Assembly: GCA_951799425.1 (NCBI GenBank)
Contig: OX637404.1
Coordinates: forward strand, 20,005,545 to 20,069,544
DNA from: Ilex aquifolium
Lineage: Eukaryota; Streptophyta; Magnoliopsida; Aquifoliales; Aquifoliaceae
DNA: 64,000 nucleotides
Reading direction: 5' to 3'
The notes beneath the pieces are model-generated. The model did not search any database. It had not been told where the DNA came from and saw nothing but the letters and a program-made list of their open reading frames with translations. A program made the translations under genes and the position numbers. This document shows positions 12,996-25,214 of the stretch, piece after piece (the first letter of the stretch is position 1; each line of letters starts with the position of its first letter).

Positions 12996-13178
12996 TGTTA
13001 AGAATATTAGGGTAGTATGTGTAAATTGTTAATAGTAAGAGGGTGTATGTGTAATTCTTGTTATTGTGAGTTAACTATAAATACAAGTGATGTATGAGAG
13101 TTAGGTTAAGTTTTTAACCTCTCTCTGTTTCCCTCTTAATATTGTCTCTAATATTATGTTAATCCTCCAAAGTTAACA
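12996..13178 (+). repeat. 5' LTR of Copia 2
   Basis: It starts TGTTAAGAATATTAG and ends AAAGTTAACA, with a TATAAATAC promoter block inside. The sequence TGTTAA...TTAACA forms the terminal inverted ends. Confidence 0.95.
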
Positions 13179-13190
13179 TGGTATCAGAGC
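13179..13190 (+). other. Primer-binding site of Copia 2
   Basis: tggtatcagagc directly abuts the 5' LTR. It is the standard plant site for initiator methionine tRNA. Confidence 0.93.
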
Positions 13191-13229
13191 ATTACGATCA
13201 TAAATATATATTCTGAATAAATTAATTTT

Positions 13230-13960
13230 TTGTTTGTGGTGGTGGTACTGTTGTGGTGGTGTTGCCTTTTGTCAAAGCATTATCTACGTATTATGGTGGT
13301 GGTGGTATTGTCGACTTGGTGGTGACAGTCGACGTTGGTGCAGTCGACTTGGTGGCGCTGTTGTCAGTCGACGTTGGTGGTGGTGGTATTGTCGACTTGG
13401 TGGTGACAATCGACGTTGGTACAGTCGACTTGGTGATGCCGTCGTCAGTCGACGTTGGTGTAGTCGTCGCGTGGTGTTGTGGTGGGCTTGGTTCGCCGTC
13501 GTCTGTCGCTTGTCGTGGTGGTGGCAGTCGACTTGGTGGCGCCTTGCTTCATGGTGGTGTAGTCGACCTTGGGTGCAAAGATTAGGGTTTGGTTGAAACC
13601 CTAATCAGTGGAGAAGACGAAGTCCAGACTCCATACCCGGATCTAGATCCAGACTCGGATCCAGTAGCCTCCGACCAGATCGGTTCAGGACCAGTTCAGG
13701 TTTGGTTCAGTCAGTTTTAGACCGGTTCAGCGGTCCAGTGGACTTTTCTGGTCCGGTTCAGTGCTCCAGCAGACTACAGTGGTCCGGTTCAGCTTCCAGC
13801 AGCCTCAGCAAGGTCGGTTCAGTGGTCCTTTGGGCTAAACCAGTCTGGTTCAACGGTTCTCTAGGCTGGTTCAGCCGTCCAGCAGCTTCTTTTGGGCTAA
13901 ACCAGTCCGGTTCAGTGGTTCTCTAGGCCGGTTCAGTCTTCCAACAGCCCCTTTTCTTCT
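13230..13960 (+). repeat. Repeat-rich leader of Copia 2
   Basis: In place of most of gag there is a low-complexity leader. The first part (about 13300-13470) repeats GTCGACTTGGTGGTGACA and GTCGACGTTGGTG units, in two larger copies about 85 bp apart. The second part (about 13680-13950) repeats CCGGTTCAG and GGTCCAG motifs. Open frames in it are GTGG-rich translations with no recognisable protein and are not annotated as genes. Confidence 0.8.
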
Positions 13961-13996
13961 AGTTCAGCATTGCAACACTTCTTGTTTGCTATTTGC

Positions 13997-16900
13997 TTCA
14001 CTATTATGGAACCCAAGCAAGATACCAGGTTTTCCTATCAGGATGACATCTCTGTTGTTGCTTCCGTACCTCAGTCAGCTCCACCCGACACTGGGTCAGT
14101 TACTATTACACGAGAGGAGTATGCTCAGATCCTGTCCCAGCAGCAAGCTGTTCCATCTCCCTCCACTGCTACTTTTGCCCAGTCAGGTACTGCTTCCACT
14201 TGTTTATTGTCCTCCACTCGCAGTCCCTGGATCATAGACTCTGGTACTTCTGATCACATGACTGGTGCGTCTGATGTTTTTTCTACTTATCAGTCTGCTA
14301 CTTCCACACGTAGTGTTACTCTTGCTAATGGTACTTGTTTTAAAGTTTCAGGTCTGGGGACTACTCACTTGAGTCTTGATATGTCCCTATCTTCTGTGTT
14401 ATTTGTTCCTCAGTTTTCTTTTAGTTTACTTTCCATTAGTAAGATTACCCGTTCTCTCAATTGTTCTGTAACCTTTTATCCCTCTTATTGTGTCTTTAAG
14501 GATCTCAAGACAAAGAGGAAGATTGGTACGGGGCATGAAGTTGGTGGTCTATATTACCTTGACTTTGATTCACCTACCCGGGCTCTACAGACCTCGTTGT
14601 CTCCTTTTCAATGGCATTGTCGTCTTGGACATCCCTCTCTCCAAAATCTGAAACGCCAAGTTCCCAGTCTTAGTTCTGTGTCGTCTTTGCCTTGTGAAGC
14701 TTGTCAACTTAGTAAGCATCACCGTGTGTCATTTCAGTCTAAAGTCAATAATCGTGTGTCTAGTCTATTTGAGTTAGTACATTTTGATGTCTGGGGTCCA
14801 ATAAAGAATATTCCATCTAATAAATATCCTTATTTTGTAACATTTGTGGATGACTATTCTCGTGTGACTTGGTTGTTTTTTATGAAAGCTCGGTCTGAAT
14901 TATTCTCTATATTTGAGACCTTCCGTAAGGAAATAAAAACTCAGTATGGTTGTCGTATACGTACTTTACGTTCCGATAATGCTCGGGAATATGAATCTGA
15001 TTCTTTTTCAGCTTATCTTAGTAAAACTGACATTATTCATCAGACTTCTTGTGCTTACACCTCTCCACAGAATGGTGTTGCTGAACGCAAGAATCGTCAT
15101 TTGTTGGAAGTCACCCGTGCCCTGTTATTCCAGATGAATATTCCTCGATATTTTTGGAGTGATGCTGTTCTTACTGCTTGTCACCTTATTAATCGTATGT
15201 CATCATCTGTGTTAAATGGGCAAAGTCCATATTCTGTCATTTTTCCTAGTAAGCCCTTATTTTCCCTAACTCCTAAGGTTTTGGATGTGTCTGTTATGTT
15301 CATAATTTGGGTCCTGGGTTTGACAAACTTGACCCTCGAGCTACCAAATGTGTATTTCTTGGTTACTCCCGCATGCAAAAGGGGTATCGTTGCTACAGTC
15401 CTTCTCTGCGCCGATACTTTACTAGTGCCAATGTCACGTTTGAGGAATCTGTTCCATATTTTCCAACACCTTCTCAGCCTTTGGATCTGGACTTTGGGTC
15501 ATCTCCTGTACCACCATCTCTTTCCTCATCTTCAGATATTCCGCTGCCCACTGTGTTACCATCTACTTTACCTCTCCGTGTCTACTCTCGCCGTCCTCGC
15601 CCATCGACTGAGGTGCCTGTACCGTCTTCTTTGCCGCCTTCTGATCTTGGTACATCAGGTAATTTAAACTCTTTACCTATTACTCTTCGAAAAGGTACTC
15701 GTTCGTGTGTTACTAATCATCCCATTGCTCATTTTGTTTCATATGATGTCTTGTCTCCTGTCTTCTCTTGTTTTACTTCCCAATTATCTACTATATCTAT
15801 TCCTAAGCATTTACAGGATGCATTATCTGATCCGGGTTGGAGGAAAGCTATGGAGGAGGAGATTGATGCCTTACATCATAATGGGACTTGGGATCTCGTT
15901 CCTTTACCTTCTGGTAAACGAACTGTTGGTTGTTGTTGGGTATATATTGTTAAATTTCATCCGGATGGTTCTGTGGAGCGTCTCAAAGCCCGGCTTGTTG
16001 CAAAGGGTTTTACTCAGACTTATGGTGTTGATTATGAGGAGACTTTCTCTCCTGTTGCCAAAATTTCCTCTGTTCGTATCTTGATTTCTTTGGCTGCTAA
16101 TCTTGATTGGCCCTTGTTTCAGTTAGACGTCAAGAATGCCTTTCTACATGGTGACTTGGTTGAAGAGGTATACATGAAGCAGCCACCTGGGTTTACTGCT
16201 CAGGGGGAGTATGGTAAGAGTGTATATCAGTTAAAGAAATCTTTGTATGGTTTGAAGCAGTCACCGAGGGCATGGTTTGGTAAGTTTTCAGATGCAGTTT
16301 TAGAGTTTGGTCTTCTTCGATGTCAGACAGATCATTCTGTGTTCCATAGACAGACAAATGCTGGATATGTTCTATTGGTGGTCTATGTAGATGATATTGT
16401 GATTACTGGAAATGATTCTGAGGGGATTGCCAAGTTAAAAATATTCTTGCAGGATCGATTTCATACTAAGGATTTGGAAAAACTCAGGTATTTCTTGGGT
16501 ATTGAGGTGGCTCGATCTAAACAGGGTATTTGTTTATCCCAGAAGAAATATGTACTTGACATGTTGGAGGAAGCAGGTTTGCTGGGTGGCAAATCTATTG
16601 ATGTTCCTATGGATCCGAATCAGAAACTTTTGATGGATGATGGTGCACTGTTTGAGAATCCGGGTCGGTATCGCAGATTGGTTGGGAAGCTCAATTATCT
16701 CACTATTACTCAACCGGATATTTCCTATGCAGTTAGTATAGTAAGTCAATTCATGGGGTGTCCTAGAGTACCACATTGGGAGGCAGTTACTCGTATTCTG
16801 CGATATCTCAAACGTGCTCCTGGACTTGGACTGTTATATCGAGCTAATGGACATCTTAGAGTGGAAGGTTTCTCAGATGCTGATTGGGCTGGCTCTCCTT

Positions 16901-17340
16901 CAGATCGGAGATCAACCACTGGTTATTGTACTTTCTTAGGAGGTAATGTTGTCTCATGGAAAAGTAAGAAACAATCCGTGGTAGCAAGATCCAGTGCTGA
17001 GGCTGAGTATAGGGCAATGGCGCATACAACGAGTGAGTTGACTTGGCTACTACACTTCTTCCAGGAAATTGGGTTTCCAGTTCAACTTCCTTTACAGTTG
17101 TTCTGTGACAACCAGGCAACTATCCATATCGCTACCAATCCGGTGTTTCACGAGAGAACCAAACATATCGAGGTTGATTGTCACTTTATTCGGGACAAGA
17201 TAGTAGTTAGGGAGATTACAACTCTATTTGTGAAATCTGAAGATCAGCTTGCAGATATGTTTACCAAAGCATTGAGTCGTACACGTCTTACAGCGATTTG
17301 TTCCAAGCTTGGATTATATGATATATATAGTCCAGCTTGA
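13997..17340 (+). pseudogene. Copia 2 pol polyprotein with one frameshift and no gag domain
   Basis: The frame open from 13970 probably starts at the ATG near 14007 (MEPKQDTRFS), the first Met with ordinary coding character. Only about 70-80 residues precede the protease motif DSGTSDHMTG (near 14239), so the gag capsid and zinc knuckle are absent. Integrase follows with HCRLGH...CEAC zinc binding and DDE residues in HFDVWGP, LRSDNAREY and GVAERKNRHLLE. Near 15275-15300 the frame shifts, apparently by a one-base loss in a T run. The second frame (15307-17340) carries GPGFDKLDP, the reverse transcriptase YVDD motif (near 16388), RNase H (DADWAGSP, SSAEAEYRAM) and a normal end. Apart from the shift, the domains are well preserved. 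Confidence 0.9.
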
Positions 17341-17347
17341 GGGGGAG

Positions 17348-17530
17348 TGTTAAGAATATTAGGGTAGTATGTGTAAATTGTTAATAGTAAGAGGGTGTAT
17401 GTGTAATTCTTGTTATTGTGAGTTAACTATAAATACAAGTGATGTATGAGAGTTAGGTTAAGTTTTTAACCTCTCTCTGTTTCCTTCTTAATATTGTCTC
17501 TAATATTATGTTAATCCTCCAAAGTTAACA
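17348..17530 (+). repeat. 3' LTR of Copia 2
   Basis: A 183-bp copy of the 5' LTR. The single difference seen is CCCTC versus CCTTC near 17486. Confidence 0.95.
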
Positions 17531-17794
17531 ACGTGCATCAGTTAAACTTGAATTTTATGTGATCAGAATAAGTTAAGATGTGGGTCATTTCCAAAAAAAA
17601 AATATTAATCAATTTCTCATTTTCAAAACAAAAAAGAAACAAGAAAAATGCTTCTTAAGTGCATAGGAAGCACAAAAGGACTTTAAAAATTCAAATTAAA
17701 GAGTTTTTGTCTGAGCAATTTTCATATCTGAAATAGGTTACAAAGGATGAAACAAAGTAATTGCCCAGCAAATCCATGAGGTTGCTGAGTTTAG

Positions 17795-20420
17795 TGTTGG
17801 CAATTGCACATGTCCCGAGCCCGACGTCCACGTAAGCCCAACTCCAAAGTATACAGCATGATCGTGGGTAGTTGCTGGGTTTCGCATAAAAGAGCTATTC
17901 TTTAGGAGTTTTACTTTGCTGCAAGTGGGTTAGTTATTTGTTGCCTTGTTATTAGGTTTTTGGTAGTTTGTTCCTTGTTAATAGGTAGTGTTAGTTGTAG
18001 TGGGACATGTGAAGGATAGTGGTCTACGTGGGTTAGCAATCTTGTGTTTTATTTATGTAGCTTGTGGTGCAGTAGTATAGTTTAGTTCTGAAATTACATT
18101 GTGAGTAGTTTTCTCCTATCCGAAAGGAGTTATTAATCAGTATTCTGTTGTGCATGTTATCTAGGACCTATCAGTGGTTTCAAAGCCAGGTTCGATGGCC
18201 ACCAACAAGGAACATATCGAGCAGCTTGAATCACGGGTGGAGGAAGTTCGTTCTGAAATGCAGCGCATGGAGGGTGGACTTGCAGACCAAATGTAGTGAC
18301 TAGAGGAGTCCTTGAAGAAATTCTCTCTGTCCTTTGCAGTTTCTCGGGCGCAGTCAGGAAAACAACCTCACAGGTCGTCTGACAATGAGAGTTCCTCAAT
18401 AGAGGGTTCGGAGGGGGGTGATGGCAGCTGATATTTCAATGGTGCTTGTGTGGCCAAATTGGAATTTCCTCAATATAGCGGCAATGACCCAATAGAATGG
18501 TTCAATAGAGCAGAGCAATATTTCAGTTTCCAAGGAACCCTCCAAGATCAAAAAGTGCCTCTTGCTTCATTTTACATGGAGGGGGAGGCCACTCAGTCGC
18601 ATACATCACGATAAGGAAACCTTAGTCACTTGGGAGGTCTTTACGAAGGAGCTTTGGGACAAGGTTTGGGCCTACCGAATACAACTACACGAGGACTTCG
18701 ATGAAGCTCTCTGTGAGGTCAAACAAGAAGGTTCCTTGAGGGATTATCAACGGGAATTTGAGAGGTTAGGCAATCGGGTACAAGGCTGGATGCAAAAGCC
18801 ATTGATTGGTGCGTTTATGGGGGGGCTCAAACCAGATGTTGCCGATGGTATCCGTAGTGCTCAAGCCGAGGACTTTAAAGGATACTATGGGTCTTGCACA
18901 GATGAGAGACGAGCAGCTAGCTGGACAAAAAGAAGGCAGTTAGCTCCAATCGGTGGCCAATTCAAACCAAGCCTTTGGCAATAATGCCACCACCAGCAAA
19001 ACTAGCACAAGGTAATCCGGTACGTCGGTTTTCATGGGAGTAAATGCAACAAAAAGGGGAGAAGGGCTTGTGCTTCAACAGTCCTGAAAATTTTGTGCCT
19101 GGGCATAGGTGTTAGTTCCCTCCCATTTTTCTTATCGAAAGCATGAGCAAAGACAAGGACATCACGGTTGAAGAAAATGAAGAGGTGCACATGGAGGAGT
19201 TTCAGGTAATCACCGAACCTGAAATTTCTTTACATGCACTCACGAGCTGGTCTACTCCAAGAACCATGAAGGTGGCAACAATGATTGGGCAGCAATGAAT
19301 TATGGTTTTAATTGATAGCAGATCTGCCCACAATTTTATCAGTGAGCACCTTGTAGAGCAACTTCATTTACCAGTCATTCCAACAAAGGAATTCATGGTT
19401 AAAGTGGCAGATGAAGGTCGTTTATCATGTCAGGGTCGTTATGAAGAAGTGGCCATCAAAGTGCAAGGTATTCCATTCATTTTAACTCTTTATGCTTTGC
19501 CACTTACGAGTTTGGATGAAGTGTTGGGAATTCAGTGGCTTGAGCTCCTTGGACCGGTTGTTTGTAATTGGAGAGTCATGACAATGGATTTCACGTGGCA
19601 ACACATAGCTAGGAGGTTACAAGGCCAAGTTAATCCAGCAGCTCAAAATGCGACAGTCCATCAAATTGCTAAAGAAGTAATTCATGGTGGGACACTTTTT
19701 GTGGTTCAATCATGTGGAGGTACCTTGAACCTAAGTGAAAGCATTCCCATCGAGTTGCAATCAGTCTTGGATGAATATGCAGACCTATTCAAGGAGCCAC
19801 GAAGCCTTCCACCTCACCACTAGATTGATCATCGAATTGTACTATAACAGGGAGCGGGGCCTGTCAGAATGAGGCCTTCCAGAATCTTAAAAATTCCTTA
19901 ACTACAACTCCGGTCTTGGCCATGCCTAATTTTTTAGATCCTTCTACTATTGAGATAAATGCATTAGGCAAAGGAATTGGAGCAGATAGATGCATTAGGC
20001 AGAGGAATTGGAGCTGTTTTATCCCAAAATGGTCGACCCATTGCTTTCATGAGCAAGTCCCTAGGGCCCAAGAAGCAGACTTTGTCTGTTTATGCGAAGG
20101 AGATGTTCGCAATCCTTGATGCGGTATGCTTTTGGAGACCATACCTTTTGAGAGCCAAATTTTTCATCCCTACCGATCAATGCAGATTGAAATATTTTCT
20201 AGATCAAAGGATCATTACACCCTGAGCAGCAAAAATGGGTAGGAAAGCTCTTGGGGTATGACTATGAGAACACATACAAACCGGGTCAGGCAAATTCAGC
20301 AGCAGATTCCCTCTCTGGGTGGAAACTACATCTTCTCTTAACACTATTTCAAGCCATTTTGCAGGTATATGAGATGAAATTAATAGGTTGACACAAGAGC
20401 ATCCTGTTTGCCTTGCGTTT
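17795..20420 (+). mobile_element. Ty3/gypsy retrotransposon remnant
   Basis: An LTR-like leader (about 17795-18172) is followed by a degenerate primer site, tggtttcaaagc (18175-18186). Gag begins with ATG at 18195 and a coiled-coil-like stretch (EQLESRVEEVRSEMQRMEGG). Capsid-like sequence WFNRAEQYFSF follows near 18500. A retropepsin with its active site changed to IDSRSAHNFI is at 19302-19600, then a reverse transcriptase start (19740-19820). Most of reverse transcriptase is deleted. The sequence resumes at FQNLKNSLTTTPVLAMPNF, and RNase H residues run to about 20400. A short direct duplication (gcattaggca.aggaattggagc) is at 19961-20015. Multiple stops are present and no 3' LTR was found. 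Confidence 0.85.
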
Positions 20421-20853
20421 AATTGAACCATTTGTCTCGTGTTTAATTTGTAAGGCCCATTGTTTCCAATGATCTTACGCCCAGACGGAAGGTCAACTTT
20501 TTACCAGATCTTATTCTGAGCCATCATCTCATCATGCATAGCAGCTAACTACTCATTCCTAGCAGATGAAGAAAGTGCTTCCTTAATAGTAGTAGGCTCT
20601 TCCTCATCAATCGAAAAATGACGACGAGGAATATGTCCACGCTCGCTCTTGCGCACTTGAGGATCTTGTAAATCTAGTGGTATACTCCTATTATTTGGTA
20701 CACTCCCACTAGGTTGAAGATCACCCTCACTAACCATAGGAAATGATAAGAGATCTTCAAGTTCCTCCAATTCATAGAGGTCAAGATTGTTACTAGTGTC
20801 GTCAATGCTAGGAAAATCTGTCTCAATGAAATTGATATCATGCAACTCCACCA

Positions 20854-21386
20854 TGGCCGACCCAACAGTATGGAAAAAAAAGCATGGGCTTTAGGCCCCA
20901 TAATTTTAGGTACATCACTAGCCCACAAAAAAAATTAAATCCATTAAATTTTAAGCCACACAAAAAAGCCCAAAAAATTAAATTCAATTAAAATTTTTAT
21001 TGCAATAATTTGGGCTTATAATTTAATCCATAACATTAAAAACTTAGAAATTTAAAAAATACAAAAAAACATTCAAAAGTCAACTCATATTTACTCTCAC
21101 TCACACACACACACACACACACTCTCTCTCTCTCTCTCTCTGAGGTAAAAAAAACAAAAAAAAATAAAAGTTGAAATTAAACACTTTCTCTCCCTCTCTG
21201 TGGTAAAAAAACAAAAACAAAAGTTGAAATCTTTTTCTCGACAACATTAATACATCTTTCTTTTGTCTCTCTCTCACATAAAAAATTTAAAATAAATTAA
21301 TATTTTTAAAAAAAATAACACTAAAAAAAAAAGGCATTCATTTAATGTTTCCGCTTTAGGCCTTAAATTGTCTTGAGCCGCCCCTG
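20854..21386. mobile_element. Non-autonomous hAT-type element inside the minus-strand Copia
   Basis: The ends are imperfect inverted repeats: CATGGCCGACCCAA on the left, and CAGGGGCGGCTCAA when the right end is read on the other strand. The flanks AACTCCAC (20846-20853) and GACTCCAC (21387-21394) match at 7 of 8 bases. An 8-bp target duplication is typical of hAT elements. The Copia reading frame resumes across it. The 533-bp interior is AT-rich and noncoding. Confidence 0.75.
21101..21141. repeat. (AC)n-(TC)n compound microsatellite
   Basis: About ten AC units run directly into about ten CT units, within the hAT-type insertion. Confidence 0.95.
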
Positions 21387-23536
21387 GACTCCACTTCAGT
21401 CATTCCTCCATTAGGATGTTCACCATACATCACATATAACTTTTGAGCTTTTTGAATTTCTTATAAAGATATGCTTACTTGCTTAGGGGCTAACTTTTTA
21501 TATTTATGTGATGTATTGTGCACATAACTAGTCGAACCTCATGGGCACAAATGCCCCAAATTAGGGTTTTTTCCATGCCACAACTCGTATGGGGTAGAAG
21601 GAACGGATTGAGAAAGCACTCGGTTAAGTATGTAGATAGTGGTCAGTAATGCATCCCCCAAAAAGATATTGGGAGGTTTTCCTGCGCCATCATTGACCTA
21701 ACCATATCCAATAATGTCCTATTTCTTATCTCTGCTATACCTTTTTGTTGCGGAGTACCAAGAATAGTAAGTTGTCTGTGTATCCCCTCTTCTTCACACA
21801 AACCCTTAAATTGATAAGATAAATTCTCGTGTCCGCGGTCTATGAGAAGAGCTTTTACACTCTTTTCTATTTGATTCTCAACCTAAGCCAAGAAACGTTT
21901 GAAACAATCGAATGCTTCATAGCAGTAAGCTATCAAATAAATATAACCATAGCACATGTAATCATCTATCAGGGTAAGGAAATAAGAGACGTCATGACGT
22001 GCCTTCGCATTCATTGGTCCACAAATATCGGAGTTGATAAGTTCTAGTGGTTGAATAGCTCTAACAGCCTTGTAAAAGGCTTTCCACATGCTTTACCAGC
22101 CAAACAAGGCTCACATATAGGTAGGTTGACTTTAGCGAGTGAGCCTAAAAGGCTTTCTCTAGCTAATCGGGTTATCCTATCATGTCTTATATGTCCCAGT
22201 CTAGCATGCCAGATAACAGAATCAGGATCTTTATCAACATTAGCCACATAAGAATATGTGGAAACAAAATCAACCATATCAACTTCAAAGAAACCATCCA
22301 TTAGAAAACCATGTCCAAATACAATACCACCTATTAATATGTCCAACCTATCACCATCGAAATTAAAAGAGTACCTAAAGCTAGAAGTGATAAAACTGAA
22401 AGTAGATTACCCTACACTTCAAGTGCATAAAGCATATCGTGTAGAAGCAATGTATGCCTACTGTGCAATGAGAACCGATACAAACCAACTCCAAGTACTT
22501 TTTCACTAGTGTCATTTCCCATATAAACTCTCTAGGCACCAGCTGGAATATATCAATAATCTACAAACCCTATTTGATCTTGAGCTATATGTTTGGTTGC
22601 TCATGTATCAATAATCTACACAGGATAAGTGTGAGCAATTAATACATGTGTGCGTACACAAGCACAAGAATTGAGAAAATCAAGGGTAAAATGTACCTTA
22701 TTTGGCTTGGTGCACTCACGAGCGAAGTGTCCTAGCTTTCTACAGTTATATCACTTCATATTGCTCGTCTCTTTTCCCACCTCGCTTGCCTCTGCGGTAC
22801 TTGGTTATCTTGTCTGCCTTGGGCGCAAACTTGTGAGCCCCATCATGCCCGCCTCATTTGCCTTGTCCTTTGCTTCTATCATGGCACTTACCACCCTGGG
22901 CGACAAGGGTAGTAGTATTGTTCACCTCTTGGCGCTTTGCCTCTAGCTCCACATGATGAGAAATGTCAGCAAAATTCTTAATGTTGTCATTGTGGATCAT
23001 GATTTGTTTCATGTGAGTCCAGGAGTTAGGCAGAGATCTAATAACAGCTTGGACCTATTGCTCATCAGTGAGCTCATTCTTTGCAGCTCTCAATTCATGA
23101 ATCATACTAGACATCACCCTAAAATGCTCAGTCGTCGTGTGTTCGGGATCCTTTTTGTAAGTCTCAAACTTAAGGATAAGTGCTCTCAGTCTAGTGGTCG
23201 AAGTTTCACCATAGGCAAATTTCATTTGATCCCACATCTCTTTGGCAGTGGGGCGATTCTCAAACTCCCCTAGAAGATCGTCTTGTATGTTGCTAATCAT
23301 GGTATAGCGCGCACTACAGTCTTTCTTATCCCAAGTTTAGTAGGCCTTAAGATCTCGACGGTGTTGGGCCGTGGAGCCATTCTCTGGTCGAGTCATTGAA
23401 CTGGTCAAGTGTTCCAAGAGCTCTTACTCATTTAACAGGTATTGTATTTTTCGGTGCCATATGTTATAGTTGATCTCATCCAACTTATCACCCCTAGTAA
23501 TGTCAACAACTACATTCTTAGTTGTCATTTGATCAC

Positions 23537-23847
23537 TACATTGATATGTGCAAGTTTGACATTAGTTACACATCTTTTTAATTTATTCCAAAAAATCTAA
23601 CAAAAAATATTATTCTCTCTCTCATAACAAAATCAAAAGTGTGTCAAAAAGCCCATTATCATCTCCATGCATGAGTTAGGAATATATTTTTCAATTGTCT
23701 CTTGAACAAATTTTATTTTGGGAGGATCTAACCTCTCTCACTATCTCCACATGACCATTATTAAATTTGTCATATTTACATTCATATCATTGCGCCATAC
23801 AACAAAATGTGAATAGGCTCTACTGAACCCAATTGGCATTATCAAGC
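23537..23847. other. AT-rich spacer; nothing recognised
   Basis: It lies between the gag start of the minus-strand Copia and the next hAT-type element. The LTR and primer site expected for the Copia remnant are not recognisable here. Confidence 0.5.
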
Positions 23848-23855
23848 TTAGGGAT

Positions 23856-24788
23856 TAGGGGTGTCCATGGGCTGGGCTGGGCTAGGCTAGACCTGCGAAA
23901 TTTTTTTTGGGTCGGGTCTGGGTAGTGTAGGTCCAAGCCCTTATCCAAGTGAGTTATCAGGCGGGCCAAGCTAGACTTCGGGCAGGGGTACGCTACCCGT
24001 AGCCAAACCCGCGAGCCTATTGGGCGGGCCTTCTAAGTGGGCTTCCTGGGCGGGCCAGCTTGCGGGTTTTTTTATATACAACTTTATTTAAAAATAATGA
24101 ATATTTTTGTAACTTAATATTTGTATAAATTATATTTTTGAATCAAAAGTAGAGTTAAAATGGATAAAAATAAAATAATTAATAATTTTATTTTTGATTA
24201 GGGGATGAACTATATCCAATAGAATGAATACATCTCAACTAAGTTGACACCTATTCACTTATCTATCATTTACATTACTCTACCTTTTAAAACTTGTATG
24301 CTTAATAAATGGATAATTTTATTTTTGATTAGGGGATGAACTACATCCAATAGAATGAATACATCTCAATTAGGTTGACACTTATTCACTTATCTATTAT
24401 TTGCGTTACTCTACCCTTTAAAACTTGTATGGTTAATACATGGAAAAGAAAATAATACATTATTTATACTATCTAAATTTTTAAAACATCAAATTCCGAC
24501 ATTGAGAAACTTAGTTCAAAGTTTTAAATTTAATGGTCTAAAAGTATAACTTTTTTTCAAATGATGGGTGGGCGGGCTGTGTGGGCGGGCTAGACTTGAC
24601 GGGCGGACTCTTGGGTCGGGTTTTTTAGGGAGGGCTATTGGGTCGGGCTTCGGGCTGGGTAATGGGTTTGGGGGCAAACTCAAGCCCTCTTTTTAAGGAT
24701 ATTGAGCTCGGGCGAACTAACTATCGGGCCTATTTTTTTTGGGCAAGGTAACGGCACTCGTGGGTAACCCGGCCCATGGACACCCCTA
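23856..24788. mobile_element. Non-autonomous hAT-type element with perfect 8-bp target duplication
   Basis: Terminal inverted repeats TAGGGGTGTCCATGGGC (left) and its complement (right, ending CCATGGACACCCCTA) bound a 933-bp noncoding element. The target duplication TTAGGGAT is perfect (23848-23855 and 24789-24796). The subterminal regions are rich in GGGC/GGGT motifs. The interior contains a 131-bp tandem duplication. No transposase coding is present, so movement would have depended on an enzyme supplied elsewhere. Confidence 0.92.
24182..24443. repeat. Two tandem 131-bp copies inside the hAT-type element
   Basis: Copies at 24182-24312 and 24313-24443 share most bases, for example ATAATTTTATTTTTGATTAG at both starts. 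Confidence 0.9.
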
Positions 24789-24796
24789 TTAGGGAT

Positions 24797-25214
24797 GGCA
24801 ATTGGCCAAAAAAAAAAAAAAGGTATTTGTCTATACGTATTGGACGGTACACTCGTATAAACCCGTGCAGGGATGTAGGTGGGAATGGATGGGGGTGGAT
24901 AAATATTTTTAAAGCGGGTACAAGGATGGTGACTACTCCCCCCGCCCTCGCCCCGGTGCACTTCTATGCTTAACCAAGCTTATGCTAAGAAAAATTCTAC
25001 ATGTATAATGTGCGGCACAAAACACATCCCCTTACAAGATTTCAATACAATAATACAACCATTTGATTCCATTTCCCACCAAAGCCTACTACAATCTAAT
25101 CAAAACAATAATAGAAATGTCGCGCTTCACATTATATGTAGTAAAATAATTTTTATTCCATACATCACATAAACATAAACTTATAAATAAATAATACCAA
25201 TTGTTAATCAACTA
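24797..25214. other. Spacer; possible second hAT-like fragment
   Basis: The first 170 bases (ggatggcaattggcc, then GGGTAC- and CCCCGCCC-rich sequence ending near 24967) resemble subterminal sequence of another hAT-type family. No matching ends were established. The rest is AT-rich with no gene seen. Confidence 0.35.

Larger units (their letters stand above)
12996..17530 (+). mobile_element. Ty1/Copia retrotransposon 2, young, nearly gag-less
   Basis: LTRs of 183 bp at 12996-13178 and 17348-17530 differ at one base by my reading. The element is flanked by a perfect target duplication, ACGTG (12991-12995 and 17531-17535). A canonical primer site follows the 5' LTR, and a polypurine tract (GAGGGGGAG, 17339-17347) precedes the 3' LTR. 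The interior has a repeat-rich leader of about 800 bp, then protease, integrase, reverse transcriptase and RNase H. There is almost no gag before the protease and no zinc knuckle. The solo LTR at 3843-4027 is from the same family. Confidence 0.95.
20450..23536 (-). mobile_element. Ty1/Copia remnant on minus strand
   Basis: Reading leftwards from about 23536, the gag start MTTKNVVVDITRGDKLDEIN is followed by a gag core (IQDDLLGEFENRPTAKEMWD, 23055-23300). A zinc knuckle near 22700-22760 has lost its first Cys to a stop. Integrase (WHARLGHIRHDRI...CEPCLAGKAC, 22044-22346; then DICGPMNAKA) comes next, followed by the linker before reverse transcriptase (PTTIKEALSSS). The copy ends within early reverse transcriptase near 20380-20450. 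There are many stops and frameshifts, and no LTRs were found. It meets the Ty3/gypsy remnant head to head, so both are probably truncated at that junction. Confidence 0.85.

Noticed and set aside
13234..13596. Long Trp/Gly-rich or Val/Asp-rich ORFs
   Set aside because: They are translations of GTGG/GTCGAC tandem repeats in a retrotransposon leader. Both overlapping frames are open because of composition, and no domain is present.
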